NCBI GenBank assembly: GCA_907163375.1
Contig: CAJQUW010016870.1
Span: 248,001 to 312,000, forward strand
DNA: 64,000 nucleotides
Source: Prostheceraeus crozeri
Lineage: Eukaryota; Platyhelminthes; Polycladida; Euryleptidae
Reading direction: 5' to 3'
Both the position numbers and the translations under genes were made by a program. The notes beneath the pieces are model-generated. The model made no database searches, was not told the DNA's origin, and saw only the letters and a list, made by a program, of their open reading frames with translations. Position 1 is the stretch's first letter. Every line of letters begins with the position of its first letter. Positions 21,952 to 32,569 of the stretch are shown piece after piece.

Positions 21952-22610
21952 GTAAATTTCCTGAGGTCATTTCTCATGTAACAATTTGATTGTTTACGAA
22001 TAATTCTTTAAACGAAATATACAGTGAACCAAATTTTCGGCTGCTTGATCTGCGTTAACCCAATTTATGCCGGGATCTGAAACGCATCGAGATCATTTGG
22101 TTCCGAATTTCGGAAAATTCGATAAAATTTGATAAAATTTCCGATTTCGGAATTATATTAAAGCCCTTAAAATATCGAGCTCACAATTCTCCTAATAAAA
22201 CCAAGGATGGTAAAAGCGGCCGATCTGACTCATTTTCAAAATAGTGCAGATTTAACCAAACGAATGCAATCGAATTTTATCAAACGAGTGAATCATGAAA
22301 TAGGATGACAGCTTCACTTGGCAAAATTTTTGAATTATGGGCATATGAAGTCGATTGAAGCATGCACTACATGTGCCTGATTGCAGAATTATCCACATGT
22401 AAGCCCACCTGTTCGTTCTAGAGGTTCGCGTCACTCGTTTGGAACTTCAGTTGCATCCTACTTGAAGGCATATATCACTTGCTTCTCCATTCGATGGCAA
22501 ATTACTCGTGTCTTGATGATGTTCGATTTCTTTGCATTTTGTCAACTTGCTTTTTCTTGGTTGCTGACACCGGCGGTTCTTCACTTGATCTGTAGGAGCT
22601 TCATCCGGCG

Positions 22611-22760
22611 CTGTAGTCTTGTGGTAGAGTGTTCGCTCTGTGTCCCGGAGATCTTGGTTCAAACATTGGTCGGGTCAAACCTAAGTCTTTTAAAACAGGC
22701 ACACTCTGAATTCTTGCTAAACACTCAGCACGAAAATGATCACTGAGCACGAATGAGAGT
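22611..22760 (+). mobile_element. tRNA-derived SINE
   Basis: The head has a tRNA-like A box (TGGTAGAGTGT) and B box (GGTTCAAACATTGG) spaced as in a tRNA promoter. A GTCGGGTCAAACCTAAGTC body with TTTTAAAA and CACTCAGCA words follows, as in widespread metazoan tRNA-SINEs. It lies in sense orientation within the intron. The 3' boundary is approximate. Confidence 0.6.
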
Positions 22761-24132
22761 GGGATAAATGACAACTCGGCCACATGGAAGAATCATCAAT
22801 TCCAAGGAAGCGCTTTGTCATGCTGTTGCTTACTATGAAGACCACTGCATTTTCCAATCGATAGGTAATTGCACAAAATCTCTGCATTAGTCCTTTGTCC
22901 AGGCAATAACTTTATGTGTCACCTTCCAGCTCGCCACTCCAACAACGAATCACGCAACTGCTAAAAATACATACATGCCTGCATAGGTCATCAAAGAATA
23001 TGCTCGCCTTACAAAAACATAACTGTCCGAAATATGTAATTATGAAGTGCAATAGTATATCATTGAGACAAGTTATTGTGGCATGCTGGATAAAGTTTAG
23101 CTAATATGACATCATTATAATGACATATATAGCACTGGTTATTTCCTATAAAGTAGCTTGATTAAATTTATTTTAATTTTTAATTTAAGCTAAAACCAAA
23201 CAATTGCGTTGATGCAAACTGATTAGACCGATTGGTACTGATTTGGAATTACCGGCCAAATTGTTATATTTTGTCACCTTCACTTAACAAGCTCGAGGTG
23301 TATCTCTTCGCCAGATTGCCTCAGCTGCATTTTGTAAAATACATGTATTTCCTGGTAGGAACAGCAATTAAAATGTATAAGAGACATTGTATCACGCTGT
23401 AGCGTGACATGTGTAAACGTTCTACGGAGCCAGCGTGTCCTTTAATGTTCGACAAAACTTTCTTATTCTTTTAATTATGGCACACCGTGCTGTATTTTTG
23501 AAATTCATAAACTTTCTACCTTTTCCTATGAATATGTGTCAGTGTGTTCATTGTGTTGCAAGTGAATGTTCTCCAATTTTTTTCCGAAAGTTTTGGAAAT
23601 AAACATTTATGGACTTATTGACTTAATAAATGACCCAGAATAAATTCATAGGTTGTGTCTTTTCCAGAAACACAAACCCATTTACGTGCTGCTAGAGCGG
23701 AAAAGAAAGATCCTAACCGACACTTGATGATATTGATGATATTATTCTGATGCATATTCCCATGATTATTATGCATTTATTACCATGCATATTATTCCCA
23801 TGATCAACTAAAAGTGACGATAAGTCATTTTCACGAATTTCTCACTCTTTGGAAGTTCAATCGCTTTTAGATGCTGATAGATGATTTCGATTAAGTTATT
23901 TATTGAAATGAAATATATAATATCCCAAAAATAAATGCTACGACAAGTCATGAGATACTAATGTGCACCAATCTTCACCATTTCATAAGATATTTCAGAT
24001 GTAAGGTGACGTGCAAGCCACAACGACACTGGACCAACTGTTGAGAGCGCGAATGAACCAAGAAGGCAATGCTAACGCAGGCACGCGTTCACAGGGCAGT
24101 ACTTTCCTGGCTAATTCTCCTTGTCAACAGAT

Positions 24133-24210
24133 GGTTAGGTGGCCTTGTGGTTAGAGCGTGTGCTTGCACGTCATCTATCTCCAAAACTTTTGGTTCGAAT
24201 CTACCCACGT
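24133..24210 (+). mobile_element. tRNA-like SINE head or tRNA relic
   Basis: A box-like TGGTTAGAGCG and B box-like GGTTCGAATCTACC are present at pol III promoter spacing. The cloverleaf is incomplete, so this is a SINE head or a tRNA relic rather than a working tRNA gene. Confidence 0.5.
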
Positions 24211-24471
24211 CTGATGACTACCAACCACAGAATTATACAGGTCTTCTCTTCTTCTGTTTGACTAGAAAGGAAACATTGGAACCTGTGACGTTAATGAAAT
24301 GGCACAATCTGTTGCATAATACCATAGAAATCGAACAATGAGCAGCCAGTTTAACATTAAACACGCAAAATTGTCTGAAGCTTCATTGACTTATCAACCG
24401 AATCGCACAGCAAAGAGACACAGTCGATGTCAAGTTCTACAATCTGCAAAGATGTTTGTGAACGTTTTTCG

Positions 24472-24830
24472 TGCGCCTGCTAACTTTTTTAATAATGATC
24501 GGAGGACCCAAAATTATCGAGAAAACTTTTGCGCAATGATCTGAATTCCTCGAATCTGGAGGAATCGTGGCGATTGGAGCATTTTAAAGAAATTCACGGC
24601 AATTCGCAAGCGACGCACAGCTATTTTTCCTATCTCTGCAAGGTATTAAAAAATCTTTTTGCCCACTTAATAAGTTCCTTCATGTGCCATTGTTTTGAAT
24701 CAGTTTGCACTTCTAACAAAGTGATACGCTTAAACAATCTAATTCTGTGCTACCAACAGGTTGAAACATGTCTCGTGGTGGCTACATCTGCTGAAATTTG
24801 ATAAATTTGTCATTTGCCAGGTTACTTATC
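24472..24830. repeat. Dispersed repeat family R1, copy a
   Basis: This shares an ordered set of words with 40768-41040: TTTAATAATGATCGGAGG, CTTCGAATCTG-AGGAATCGTGG, and CAATTCGCAAGCG with TTTTCCTATCTCT. The copies differ by many small changes and gaps, so the family is old. No coding capacity or terminal structure was identified. Confidence 0.7.
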
Positions 24831-24966
24831 GAAAATATTTTAGGTGATCTAGAAATATCAAATTGAGTGCTATGAGATAATCGGGAAAACTACTTAGTGT
24901 AAAACATTACAACAGCACGGTTCAGTTTTCATGCTTCTTTAATGATATGTTCGCATGACTTTACAG

Positions 24967-25276
24967 ATTCTTCAATGAACATTCTCAGCAATCTCCAAGT
25001 GGAGTACCACTGTACCTTCGTCTTTCTGAAATAAACCGCATTAAAACATGTCAAGAAGACAATTTTGATCCAATATCCGCAGAAAATCTATCTATCAAAA
25101 AGCTGCAAGACGAAAGATTCGAAATTCAAGTATCAAATCGGATAGAGGATGCCAATCGCGCGCTTATAAAGTTCAGAGATTGCATGAGTGCCTATCCTAT
25201 CAGCGAAAAAAAATATGCATCACTTTTGGAGGAACTCTTCGATCTAGAAACAGCGGTCGTTTATGTTCTTGCTCAT
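24967..25276 (+). CDS. Host split gene, visible exon 4
   Basis: The acceptor is GACTTTACAG and the donor is CAT|GTAAGT. The first base completes the Arg codon of exon 3; the exon leaves in phase 0. It is 310 bp with one uninterrupted frame of 103 codons: FFNEHSQQSPSGVPLYLRLS, then a long charged helical region (ENLSIKKLQDERFEIQVSNR, then EEFLDLETAVVYVLAH-like end). The order GVPLYLRL followed by paired long helices resembles the segment after the MACPF-like part of stonustoxin-family proteins (VP.KVWL.PL, then helices). The resemblance is from memory and weak. The next exon is 18 kb away, beyond the Penelope array. Confidence 0.75.
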
Positions 25277-25954
25277 GTAAGTGTAATTCACTTAATGCTG
25301 AATATACCTGAATATATCTGCAGCTATTATACATAAATTCATTTCCTTGTATAGGATGAAATTTCACATTTGTGTTTCATTTTTCTTCCATGAAGAAAAA
25401 TAACTGATTCTTTCTGATTCTTATCTGATTATCTATTCTTTCTGGGAGGATATTATTTATTGATTGTTAAAAGTTTGTGCGTGATAGTTATAAATACTGA
25501 CAGGTGCATCAAATAACCAGTTTAATTTATGGTTCCACACCAAATGTAGCTTGTGCTGTCAACTATATTTAGCCTATTGCACATTTTACACGTATTGCAA
25601 TTATTTGAATCGCCAGTATCGAAGCTACGAGATTTGGACTATTATGCATACTGATTTTTAGCGAAGTCTGTGCTCTACGGATATTTTGGGGTCCGATTGT
25701 ATTCGACGTAGTTGGGCATTCATAATTATTTAAAAGCCTTCTGTTTAGGTGTAGGGAATGTCTTTTTCATTACGGTAATCATACAAAAGTTACTTTGTTT
25801 TGTTTCTGCTAGTCAGATTGCGGCTTTTGGATGAGCCGCCGCACGCATCACGTCAATGACTTGAAGTCCCTCAAAATCGAGAAAAACATCTCGTGAGCAT
25901 TCTGAGGGGGTCTTTGTCGCATCCGATGGAGAGGAGGGCTCATATCTTGCAGAA

Positions 25955-26053
25955 GGCTCTTGTCTTATCTGATGGGGATGAAGCTCTTATCTTATCTGAT
26001 GGGGATGAGGCTCTTATCTTATCTGATGGGGATGAGGCTCTTATCTTATCTGG
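25955..26053 (+). repeat. 27-bp minisatellite, 3.7 copies
   Basis: Units start at 25955, 25982 and 26009, with a partial unit at 26036. Each 27-bp unit reads GCTCTTATCTTATCTGATGG plus GGATGAG; in the plus frame this is a nine-residue repeat ending LSDGDE. It lies within intron 4-5 and is probably non-coding. Confidence 0.9.
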
Positions 26054-26605
26054 AAGGGGGGAGGTGAGAAAAAGGGGCACATGACCAACTATAGGCAGGT
26101 TTCGCCCTCGTGGAAGGAGGTTGTCGAAAGTGAGTACAAAGTATACATTTGTATACTACTAATGTCAAGCAGTGTAATGTGAACTGTCTCGCTGTTCGAG
26201 AGACATGATGCAAAGTTGGCATGGGACAAGGTTTTTTCATTCCTACAACACACCATAGAAATGCATTATTTTATACAATGGTAAAAGCCATTTTCGCATA
26301 GCACACGATTTATGCGAATCATACATGCCAAGTAGGCTATCGTAAGCTTCTATGATATCATATCTCCGTATTGAAAATAACACGTATTGTTGAAAAGAAT
26401 ATTAATGCGTGATTTATATTTCATATACCCACTATGAACCTTACACGTTGACAATTGCACTCTCATACAGCCTGCACTACAGATTTGCAAATTTGCTGCG
26501 TTATGAATCTAAAGGTTTGAATTTATTCAGACACGATTTCACTTATTACAAGATTGATAGAAAAAGATAAATGCCTACAGACATGTTTGACAATATGTGG
26601 TTGAC

Positions 26606-26618
26606 AAGGACCAAAAGA
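26606..26618. repeat. 13-bp target-site duplication, left copy
   Basis: AAGGACCAAAAGA occurs here directly before the Penelope array and again at 39346-39358 directly after the inverted copy. Confidence 0.75.
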
Positions 26619-26742
26619 TAATTGATGGCTTTGGGCGGGAGGACCATTATTCAGAAAATATACACTACGAGTGTGTAGGCACAAAACTCTCCCGATTGTT
26701 GTTAGGCCGAAAATTATAATGACTTAAATAAAGACACAAGGT

Positions 26743-26778
26743 GGCCGACGTTTCCCGTCCTGACGCTTTATCAAGGCC
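26743..26778 (-). ncRNA. Hammerhead-like motif, unit 1
   Basis: On the minus strand GGCC opens stem I, followed by TTGATAA (canonical CTGANGA), a CGTC-AG-GACG stem II, GGAAAC, a minimal stem III ending GTC (expected cleavage site), and GGCC closing stem I. Type I hammerheads with tiny stem III are known in Penelope-like elements. Two core positions differ from consensus, so activity is doubtful. Confidence 0.6.
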
Positions 26779-26799
26779 TAATATGATAAAAGTGAAGCA

Positions 26800-27276
26800 C
26801 TACAGTAGATGGAGCCGTGTTGCGACTGCCTCGTGACGCCTGTTCATCCGAGGTTTACGATTATTGATCAGACGACATTCCACCAAGCTGGTCTCCAGCG
26901 GATCACTCACACAATTTAAAAACGCAATGCTAAAATCATCTATACTGTTACATCTATGACATTCTTTTATATGCTCGCATAGGGCGCTACTGTTATTATT
27001 TTTGTTAATACTGTATTTATGTTCATTGTATCTAGTGTAGAACGGACGAGAAGTCTTACCGATATACGTAGATTTGTAGTGAATACATGTAAATTCATAT
27101 ACAACACATGTAGTATCACATCTATTTTTATCAGGTAGCTTCGTACAAAGTTCACAGTTTTCATGTTTTTGGAATGGCTTAATATTCAATACGTTACGCA
27201 GTTTTTTGTTAGCTGTTGTGACAAACTTGATGTCCAATTTGAATTTACGTATGTGGTAATTTATTTTTCTTATCAT
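26800..27276 (-). CDS. GIY-YIG nuclease part, unit 1
   Basis: These 158 residues form the C-terminal endonuclease part of the Penelope-like protein. The visible motifs are a Cys-bearing linker (CELCTKLPDKNRCDTTC), VYEFTC for the first strand, TYIGKTSRPFYTRYNEHKYS for the YIG strand with the catalytic Arg, and a C-terminal VECRLINNRKP. In this unit the part is in a different frame from the reverse transcriptase; in unit 2 they are continuous. The enzyme would nick target DNA to prime reverse transcription. Confidence 0.85.
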   Translation of the reverse strand: MIRKINYHIRKFKLDIKFVTTANKKLRNVLNIKPFQKHENCELCTKLPDKNRCDTTCVVYEFTCIHYKSTYIGKTSRPFYTRYNEHKYSINKNNNSSALCEHIKECHRCNSIDDFSIAFLNCVSDPLETSLVECRLINNRKPRMNRRHEAVATRLHLL

Positions 27277-27283
27277 GCTGTCA

Positions 27284-29317
27284 CTATAGTTTCAAGATAC
27301 ATTTGTTCGTGTTATCTCTAATACTTCTGCTTTTATTTCTACTTTTATTGTCGTTACTGTACAGCTGAGTTTGAATATACTTTTCTGAATACCCATTATC
27401 CTTCAGGTTGTTTTTACACTTCTCCATGAGCATGCTTTTACTTTCTTCTGGAAGAGAATTACTGCATCTTACTTCTAAATTGTGAAATTTTTGTTTGACG
27501 AAGTTTGATTTAGTCGAGTTCGGGACCCAGCTGTCTTTCTTTAAAGAGTTACCAGAAGCTAATTCTTTAGTGAACAATTCATGAACAATCTTTTTATTCC
27601 TTACCCAGACACTTATATCTAGGAAATTTAGTTTTTCGTTGTTTTCTGGAATTTCAAGGGTGAAATTTATACTTTCATTGACAGAATTGAAAATTTTAGA
27701 AATTGTATCGAACAATTTCATATCAAACTGCAGAGGGCCAATTATAGAATCATCGATATAGCGCTTGTAGATCAACGTTTCTAAGTCCACGTGCTCCTTC
27801 AATAAGGAGATAGCTTTCATCTCAATATGGTTCATAAAGATAATTGCCAAAGGTGGTGCATAGTGCGACCCCATAGGAACCCCTTTGATTTGTAAATACA
27901 CATTGTTGTCATACTCTATCTCATAGTTGTAAGAAATGAATCTTAGCATAGTGGAAAATTGATCCAAACTAATGTCGAAATTATCAATCTGCTCCCATCT
28001 ATCCTTAGCGAAATCCATAACAGCTTGTAGTGCCTCACCAATAGGCACACTGGGGTACAAATTAGTCACATCCATAGATATGAACACAGGGTCAGTCATG
28101 TTATGAGTACTGGACATGTCAAAATTCTCTAAAATTTCGATTAATTGAAGAGAACTATAGAGGTGGGCGGGTACGAAACCGACCAACTGATTCAAAATCT
28201 TTCCACATAACCAGTCAATTTTGTTAGTGGGATTGTTTACCACCGAGGCAATAGGCCGCAGAGGATATTGATTGCTATTGTTTTTGTTTTTGTGGTCTTT
28301 GATTAGACCATAGAATTGAGATGGCTGTGATCCAGAAACATGCATACGTTGTAAGTCAGATTTGTTCAACTTATCACTGAGAACATTATTGACAATCTTG
28401 TTAGCTTGTTTTTCAATATTCAGTTTACGACTTTTATCGATAGCTCTGTACGTATCAGTAACAGATAATATCATACTGGTGCGTGCTCGCATATCCGAAC
28501 TTTTAGTAACACAAAGACGATTGCTTTTATCAGTAGGTACTATCATCAGGTCGTTGTTTTTTATAAATGATCGACTTTCCTTTACGTTCTTGCTGAATTG
28601 TTTGTACACGTTACTTTTCTTAACATGGTCAATTTCTTTTTGGATTGTACTCTTTACGCTTTCTTTGAAAAGGAAAAGGTTCTTTTCTTCAGCTTCAGAC
28701 ATACTATCTGGTAACTTTACAGTATTCTTTTGAAAAGGAATAATTAAATTACGATTGTCTATTGTAGCCTTGTACTGATATTTCCAACGTAAATTATAAG
28801 TTAATCTATCAAGCGCTAGCTCAACATCATCCATAACATCATCCGTGAGCTTAGGTGGAATGCGATAGTTCGGTCCCCTCTTTATCAGATCAGTCAAATG
28901 GTCTGGTAAAGATAGGTCCGTTTCATTACTGTATTTACTGCAAAAAGCGTCACGAGACCGTTGCAACTCACCCTCTTGCGATACATTGTTATCCTGACAC
29001 AGAAACACATCCACATAATGAAAAGGAAATTTGGGAGCAACGACAGCACTATAATGTCCAGCCGGAATTGGAAAAGATGTGAGAGACAAATTACTCCACT
29101 TCCTGCAATGAGTTTTGAACTTCTTCAGCTCCTCTAAATGGAGATCCTCAATCAGAATCTGGAACATTTGGTGCAAAACATCAAGTGGGACACTTCTAGT
29201 AATCGTGAGGTACTCATATCCACGGCATTGCTCAAGAAATTCCTCTTTCGATCGGAGATTCTTCAAACTTGTGCGAAGTATCTCCAACTCCAAAGATCTG
29301 ACCTTTCTGCACACCAC
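27284..29317 (-). CDS. Reverse transcriptase part, unit 1
   Basis: These 677 residues contain a long N-terminal domain and a telomerase-related reverse transcriptase. Motif A is SMDVTNLYPSVPIGEAL, motif B is GVPMGSHYAPPLAIIFMNH, the catalytic box is YKRYIDDS, and LNFLDISVW follows. No ATG lies near the open-frame start. A 111-nt intron upstream (29325-29435, GTAAGA..ATAG) would join a 26-nt first exon (29436-29461, ATG) in phase, giving MQNLSLTCSDKVVCRK. Introns near the 5' end of Penelope genes are known. The same arrangement is found in units 2 and 3. Confidence 0.9.
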   Translation of the reverse strand: MVCRKVRSLELEILRTSLKNLRSKEEFLEQCRGYEYLTITRSVPLDVLHQMFQILIEDLHLEELKKFKTHCRKWSNLSLTSFPIPAGHYSAVVAPKFPFHYVDVFLCQDNNVSQEGELQRSRDAFCSKYSNETDLSLPDHLTDLIKRGPNYRIPPKLTDDVMDDVELALDRLTYNLRWKYQYKATIDNRNLIIPFQKNTVKLPDSMSEAEEKNLFLFKESVKSTIQKEIDHVKKSNVYKQFSKNVKESRSFIKNNDLMIVPTDKSNRLCVTKSSDMRARTSMILSVTDTYRAIDKSRKLNIEKQANKIVNNVLSDKLNKSDLQRMHVSGSQPSQFYGLIKDHKNKNNSNQYPLRPIASVVNNPTNKIDWLCGKILNQLVGFVPAHLYSSLQLIEILENFDMSSTHNMTDPVFISMDVTNLYPSVPIGEALQAVMDFAKDRWEQIDNFDISLDQFSTMLRFISYNYEIEYDNNVYLQIKGVPMGSHYAPPLAIIFMNHIEMKAISLLKEHVDLETLIYKRYIDDSIIGPLQFDMKLFDTISKIFNSVNESINFTLEIPENNEKLNFLDISVWVRNKKIVHELFTKELASGNSLKKDSWVPNSTKSNFVKQKFHNLEVRCSNSLPEESKSMLMEKCKNNLKDNGYSEKYIQTQLYSNDNKSRNKSRSIRDNTNKCILKL

Positions 29318-29623
29318 TTTATCACTATGGAATTCATCCGGTATGGTAAACGTTACTCACAAAGAAAGGGATAACTGCACTCGCAATGCATGCTTGGAGG
29401 AACAAAATATCGCAGATGACGCGCACGTATCTTACCTGCAAGTTAATGAGAGATTTTGCATGAGCTCGCTGATCACAATCAAGGATAGCGGAAGTGACAT
29501 AATTGATGGCTTTGGGCGGGAGGACCATTATTCAGAAAATATACACTACGAGTGTGTAGGCACAAAACTCTCCCGATTGTTGTTAGGCCGAAAATTATAA
29601 TGACTTAAATAAAGACACAAGGT

Positions 29624-29659
29624 GGCCGACGTTTCCCGTCCTGACGCTTTATCAAGGCC
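29624..29659 (-). ncRNA. Hammerhead-like motif, unit 2
   Basis: Identical in layout to the motif in unit 1, 2881 bp downstream of it, with the same two deviations from the catalytic core. Confidence 0.6.
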
Positions 29660-29680
29660 TAATATGATAAAAGTGAAGCA

Positions 29681-32206
29681 CTACAGTAGATGGAGCCGTG
29701 TTGCGACTGCCTCGTGACGCCTGTTCATCCGAGGTTTACGATTATTGATCAGACGACATTCCACCAAGCTGGTCTCCAGCGGATCACTCACACAATTTAA
29801 AAACGCAATGCTAAAATCATCTATACTGTTACATCTATGACATTCTTTTATATGCTCGCATAGGGCGCTACTGTTATTATTTTTGTTAATACTGTATTTA
29901 TGTTCATTGTATCTAGTGTAGAACGGACGAGAAGTCTTACCGATATACGTAGATTTGTAGTGAATACATGTAAATTCATATACAACACATGTAGTATCAC
30001 ATCTATTTTTATCAGGTAGCTTCGTACAAAGTTCACAGTTTTCATGTTTTTGGAATGGCTTAATATTCAATACGTTACGCAGTTTTTTGTTAGCTGTTGT
30101 GACAAACTTGATGTCCAATTTGAATTTACGTATGTGGTAATTTATTTTTCTTATCATGCTGTCACTAATGAAAGGTAGTTTCAAGATACATTTGTTCGTG
30201 TTATCTCTAATACTTCTGCTTTTATTTCTACTTTTATTGTCGTTACTGTACAGCTGAGTTTGAATATACTTTTCTGAATACCCATTATCCTTCAGGTTGT
30301 TTTTACACTTCTCCATGAGCATGCTTTTACTTTCTTCTGGAAGAGAATTACTGCATCTTACTTCTAAATTGTGAAATTTTTGTTTGACGAAGTTTGATTT
30401 AGTCGAGTTCGGGACCCAGCTGTCTTTCTTTAAAGAGTTACCAGAAGCTAATTCTTTAGTGAACAATTCATGAACAATCTTTTTATTCCTTACCCAGACA
30501 CTTATATCTAGGAAATTTAGTTTTTCGTTGCTTTCTGGAATTTCAAGGGTGAAATTTATACTTTCATTGACAGAATTGAAAATTTTAGAAATTGTATCGA
30601 ACAATTTCATATCAAACTGCAGAGGGCCAATTATAGAATCATCGATATAGCGCTTGTAGATCAACGTTTCTAAGTCCACGTGCTCCTTCAATAAGGAGAT
30701 AGCTTTCATCTCAATATGGTTCATAAAGATAATTGCCAAAGGTGGTGCATAGTGCGACCCCATAGGAACCCCTTTGATTTGTAAATACACATTGTTGTCA
30801 TACTCTATCTCATAGTTGTAAGAAATGAATCTTAGCATAGTGGAAAATTGATCCAAACTAATGTCGAAATTATCAATCTGCTCCCATCTATCCTTAGCGA
30901 AATCCATAACAGCTTGTAGTGCCTCACCAATAGGCACACTGGGGTACAAATTAGTCACATCCATAGATATGAACACAGGGTCAGTCATGTTATGAGTACT
31001 GGACATGTCAAAATTCTCTAAAATTTCGATTAATTGAAGAGAACTATAGAGGTGGGCGGGTACGAAACCGACCAACTGATTCAAAATCTTTCCACATAAC
31101 CAGTCAATTTTGTTAGTGGGATTGTTTACCACCGAGGCAATAGGCCGCAGAGGATATTGATTGCTATTGTTTTTGTTTTTGTGGTCTTTGATTAGACCAT
31201 AGAATTGAGATGGCTGTGATCCAGAAACATGCATACGTTGTAAGTCAGATTTGTTCAACTTATCACTGAGAACATTATTGACAATCTTGTTAGCTTGTTT
31301 TTCAATATTCAGTTTACGACTTTTATCGATAGCTCTGTACGTATCAGTAACAGATAATATCATACTGGTGCGTGCTCGCATATCCGAACTTTTAGTAACA
31401 CAAAGACGATTGCTTTTATCAGTAGGTACTATCATCAGGTCGTTGTTTTTTATAAATGATCGACTTTCCTTTACGTTCTTGCTGAATTGTTTGTACACGT
31501 TACTTTTCTTAACATGGTCAATTTCTTTTTGGATTGTACTCTTTACGCTTTCTTTGAAAAGGAAAAGGTTCTTTTCTTCAGCTTCAGACATACTATCTGG
31601 TAACTTTACAGTATTCTTTTGAAAAGGAATAATTAAATTACGATTGTCTATTGTAGCCTTGTACTGATATTTCCAACGTAAATTATAAGTTAATCTATCA
31701 AGCGCTAGCTCAACATCATCCATAACATCATCCGTGAGCTTAGGTGGAATGCGATAGTTCGGTCCCCTCTTTATCAGATCAGTCAAATGGTCTGGTAAAG
31801 ATAGGTCCGTTTCATTACTGTATTTACTGCAAAAAGCGTCACGAGACCGTTGCAACTCACCCTCTTGCGATACATTGTTATCCTGACACAGAAACACATC
31901 CACATAATGAAAAGGAAATTTGGGAGCAACGACAGCACTATAATGTCCAGCCGGAATTGGAAAAGATGTGAGAGACAAATTACTCCACTTCCTGCAATGA
32001 GTTTTGAACTTCTTCAGCTCCTCTAAATGGAGATCCTCAATCAGAATCTGGAACATTTGGTGCAAAACATCAAGTGGGACACTTCTAGTAATCGTGAGGT
32101 ACTCATATCCACGGCATTGCTCAAGAAATTCCTCTTTCGATCGGAGATTCTTCAAACTTGTGCGAAGTATCTCCAACTCCAAAGATCTGACCTTTCTGCA
32201 CACCAC
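29681..32206 (-). CDS. Penelope-like polyprotein, 841 aa, uninterrupted
   Basis: The protein is a single chain of reverse transcriptase and GIY-YIG endonuclease, near the usual length for canonical Penelope-like proteins. Approximate residues: N-terminal domain 1-330 with KVVCRKVRSLELEIL near the start and a conserved HVSGSQPSQFYGLIKDHK box at about 325; motif A (SMDVTNLYPSVPIGEAL) at about 414; motif B (GVPMGSHYAPPLAIIF) at about 480; YIDDS at about 520; GIY-YIG domain 735-830. The most likely start is the ATG of a 26-nt exon at 32325-32350, spliced across a 111-nt intron to 32213. No promoter could be assigned; the preceding unit's 3' part would act as the upstream repeat (pLTR). Confidence 0.92.
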   Translation of the reverse strand: MVCRKVRSLELEILRTSLKNLRSKEEFLEQCRGYEYLTITRSVPLDVLHQMFQILIEDLHLEELKKFKTHCRKWSNLSLTSFPIPAGHYSAVVAPKFPFHYVDVFLCQDNNVSQEGELQRSRDAFCSKYSNETDLSLPDHLTDLIKRGPNYRIPPKLTDDVMDDVELALDRLTYNLRWKYQYKATIDNRNLIIPFQKNTVKLPDSMSEAEEKNLFLFKESVKSTIQKEIDHVKKSNVYKQFSKNVKESRSFIKNNDLMIVPTDKSNRLCVTKSSDMRARTSMILSVTDTYRAIDKSRKLNIEKQANKIVNNVLSDKLNKSDLQRMHVSGSQPSQFYGLIKDHKNKNNSNQYPLRPIASVVNNPTNKIDWLCGKILNQLVGFVPAHLYSSLQLIEILENFDMSSTHNMTDPVFISMDVTNLYPSVPIGEALQAVMDFAKDRWEQIDNFDISLDQFSTMLRFISYNYEIEYDNNVYLQIKGVPMGSHYAPPLAIIFMNHIEMKAISLLKEHVDLETLIYKRYIDDSIIGPLQFDMKLFDTISKIFNSVNESINFTLEIPESNEKLNFLDISVWVRNKKIVHELFTKELASGNSLKKDSWVPNSTKSNFVKQKFHNLEVRCSNSLPEESKSMLMEKCKNNLKDNGYSEKYIQTQLYSNDNKSRNKSRSIRDNTNKCILKLPFISDSMIRKINYHIRKFKLDIKFVTTANKKLRNVLNIKPFQKHENCELCTKLPDKNRCDTTCVVYEFTCIHYKSTYIGKTSRPFYTRYNEHKYSINKNNNSSALCEHIKECHRCNSIDDFSIAFLNCVSDPLETSLVECRLINNRKPRMNRRHEAVATRLHLL

Positions 32207-32512
32207 TTTATCACTATGGAATTCATCCGGTATGGTAAACGTTACTCACAAAGAAAGGGATAACTGCACTCGCAATGCATGCTTGGAGGAACAAAATATC
32301 GCAGATGACGCGCACGTATCTTACCTGCAAGTTAATGAAAGATTTTGCATGAGCTCGCTGATCACAATCAAGGATAGCGGAAGTGACATAATTGATGGCT
32401 TTGGGCGGGAGGACCATTATTCAGAAAATATACACTACGAGTGTGTAGGCACAAAACTCTCCCGATTGTTGTTAGGCCGAAAATTATAATGACTTAAATA
32501 AAGACACAAGGT

Positions 32513-32548
32513 GGCCGACGTTTCCCGTCCTGACGCTTTATCAAGGCC
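32513..32548 (-). ncRNA. Hammerhead-like motif, unit 3
   Basis: Same sequence and position in the unit as in units 1 and 2. Confidence 0.6.
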
Positions 32549-32569
32549 TAATATGATAAAAGTGAAGCA

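Larger units (their letters stand above)
21952..24966. other. Intron 3-4 with two SINE-like elements
   Basis: Three kilobases of intron. I recognise two tRNA-derived SINE-like segments (22611-22760 and 24133-24210) and one copy of a dispersed repeat (24472-24830). The rest shows no structure I can name. Confidence 0.5.
26618..29498 (-). mobile_element. Penelope-like element, array unit 1 (2881 bp)
   Basis: This is the leftmost full-length unit, sense strand minus, defined from the ATAATTGATGGC word to the next occurrence. It encodes a reverse transcriptase followed by a GIY-YIG nuclease, and near its 3' side holds a hammerhead-like motif. The next unit follows without a spacer. Head-to-tail units and attached inverted truncated copies are known habits of Penelope-like elements. 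Confidence 0.9.
29499..32387 (-). mobile_element. Penelope-like element, array unit 2 (2889 bp, intact frame)
   Basis: This is the second direct unit, 8 bp longer than units 1 and 3, and the only one in which reverse transcriptase and GIY-YIG nuclease are in one open frame. It abuts units 1 and 3 with no spacer. Of the five copies it is the best candidate for the source of active protein. Confidence 0.92.

Noticed and set aside
24133-24210. Functional tRNA gene
   Set aside because: A and B boxes are present, but the acceptor and anticodon stems do not close into a cloverleaf, so a SINE head or relic is more likely.
28362-29600. Plus-strand frames opposite the Penelope gene (123, 75 and 161 codons, repeated in each unit)
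   Set aside because: They are shadows of the reverse transcriptase on the other strand and show no motif of their own.
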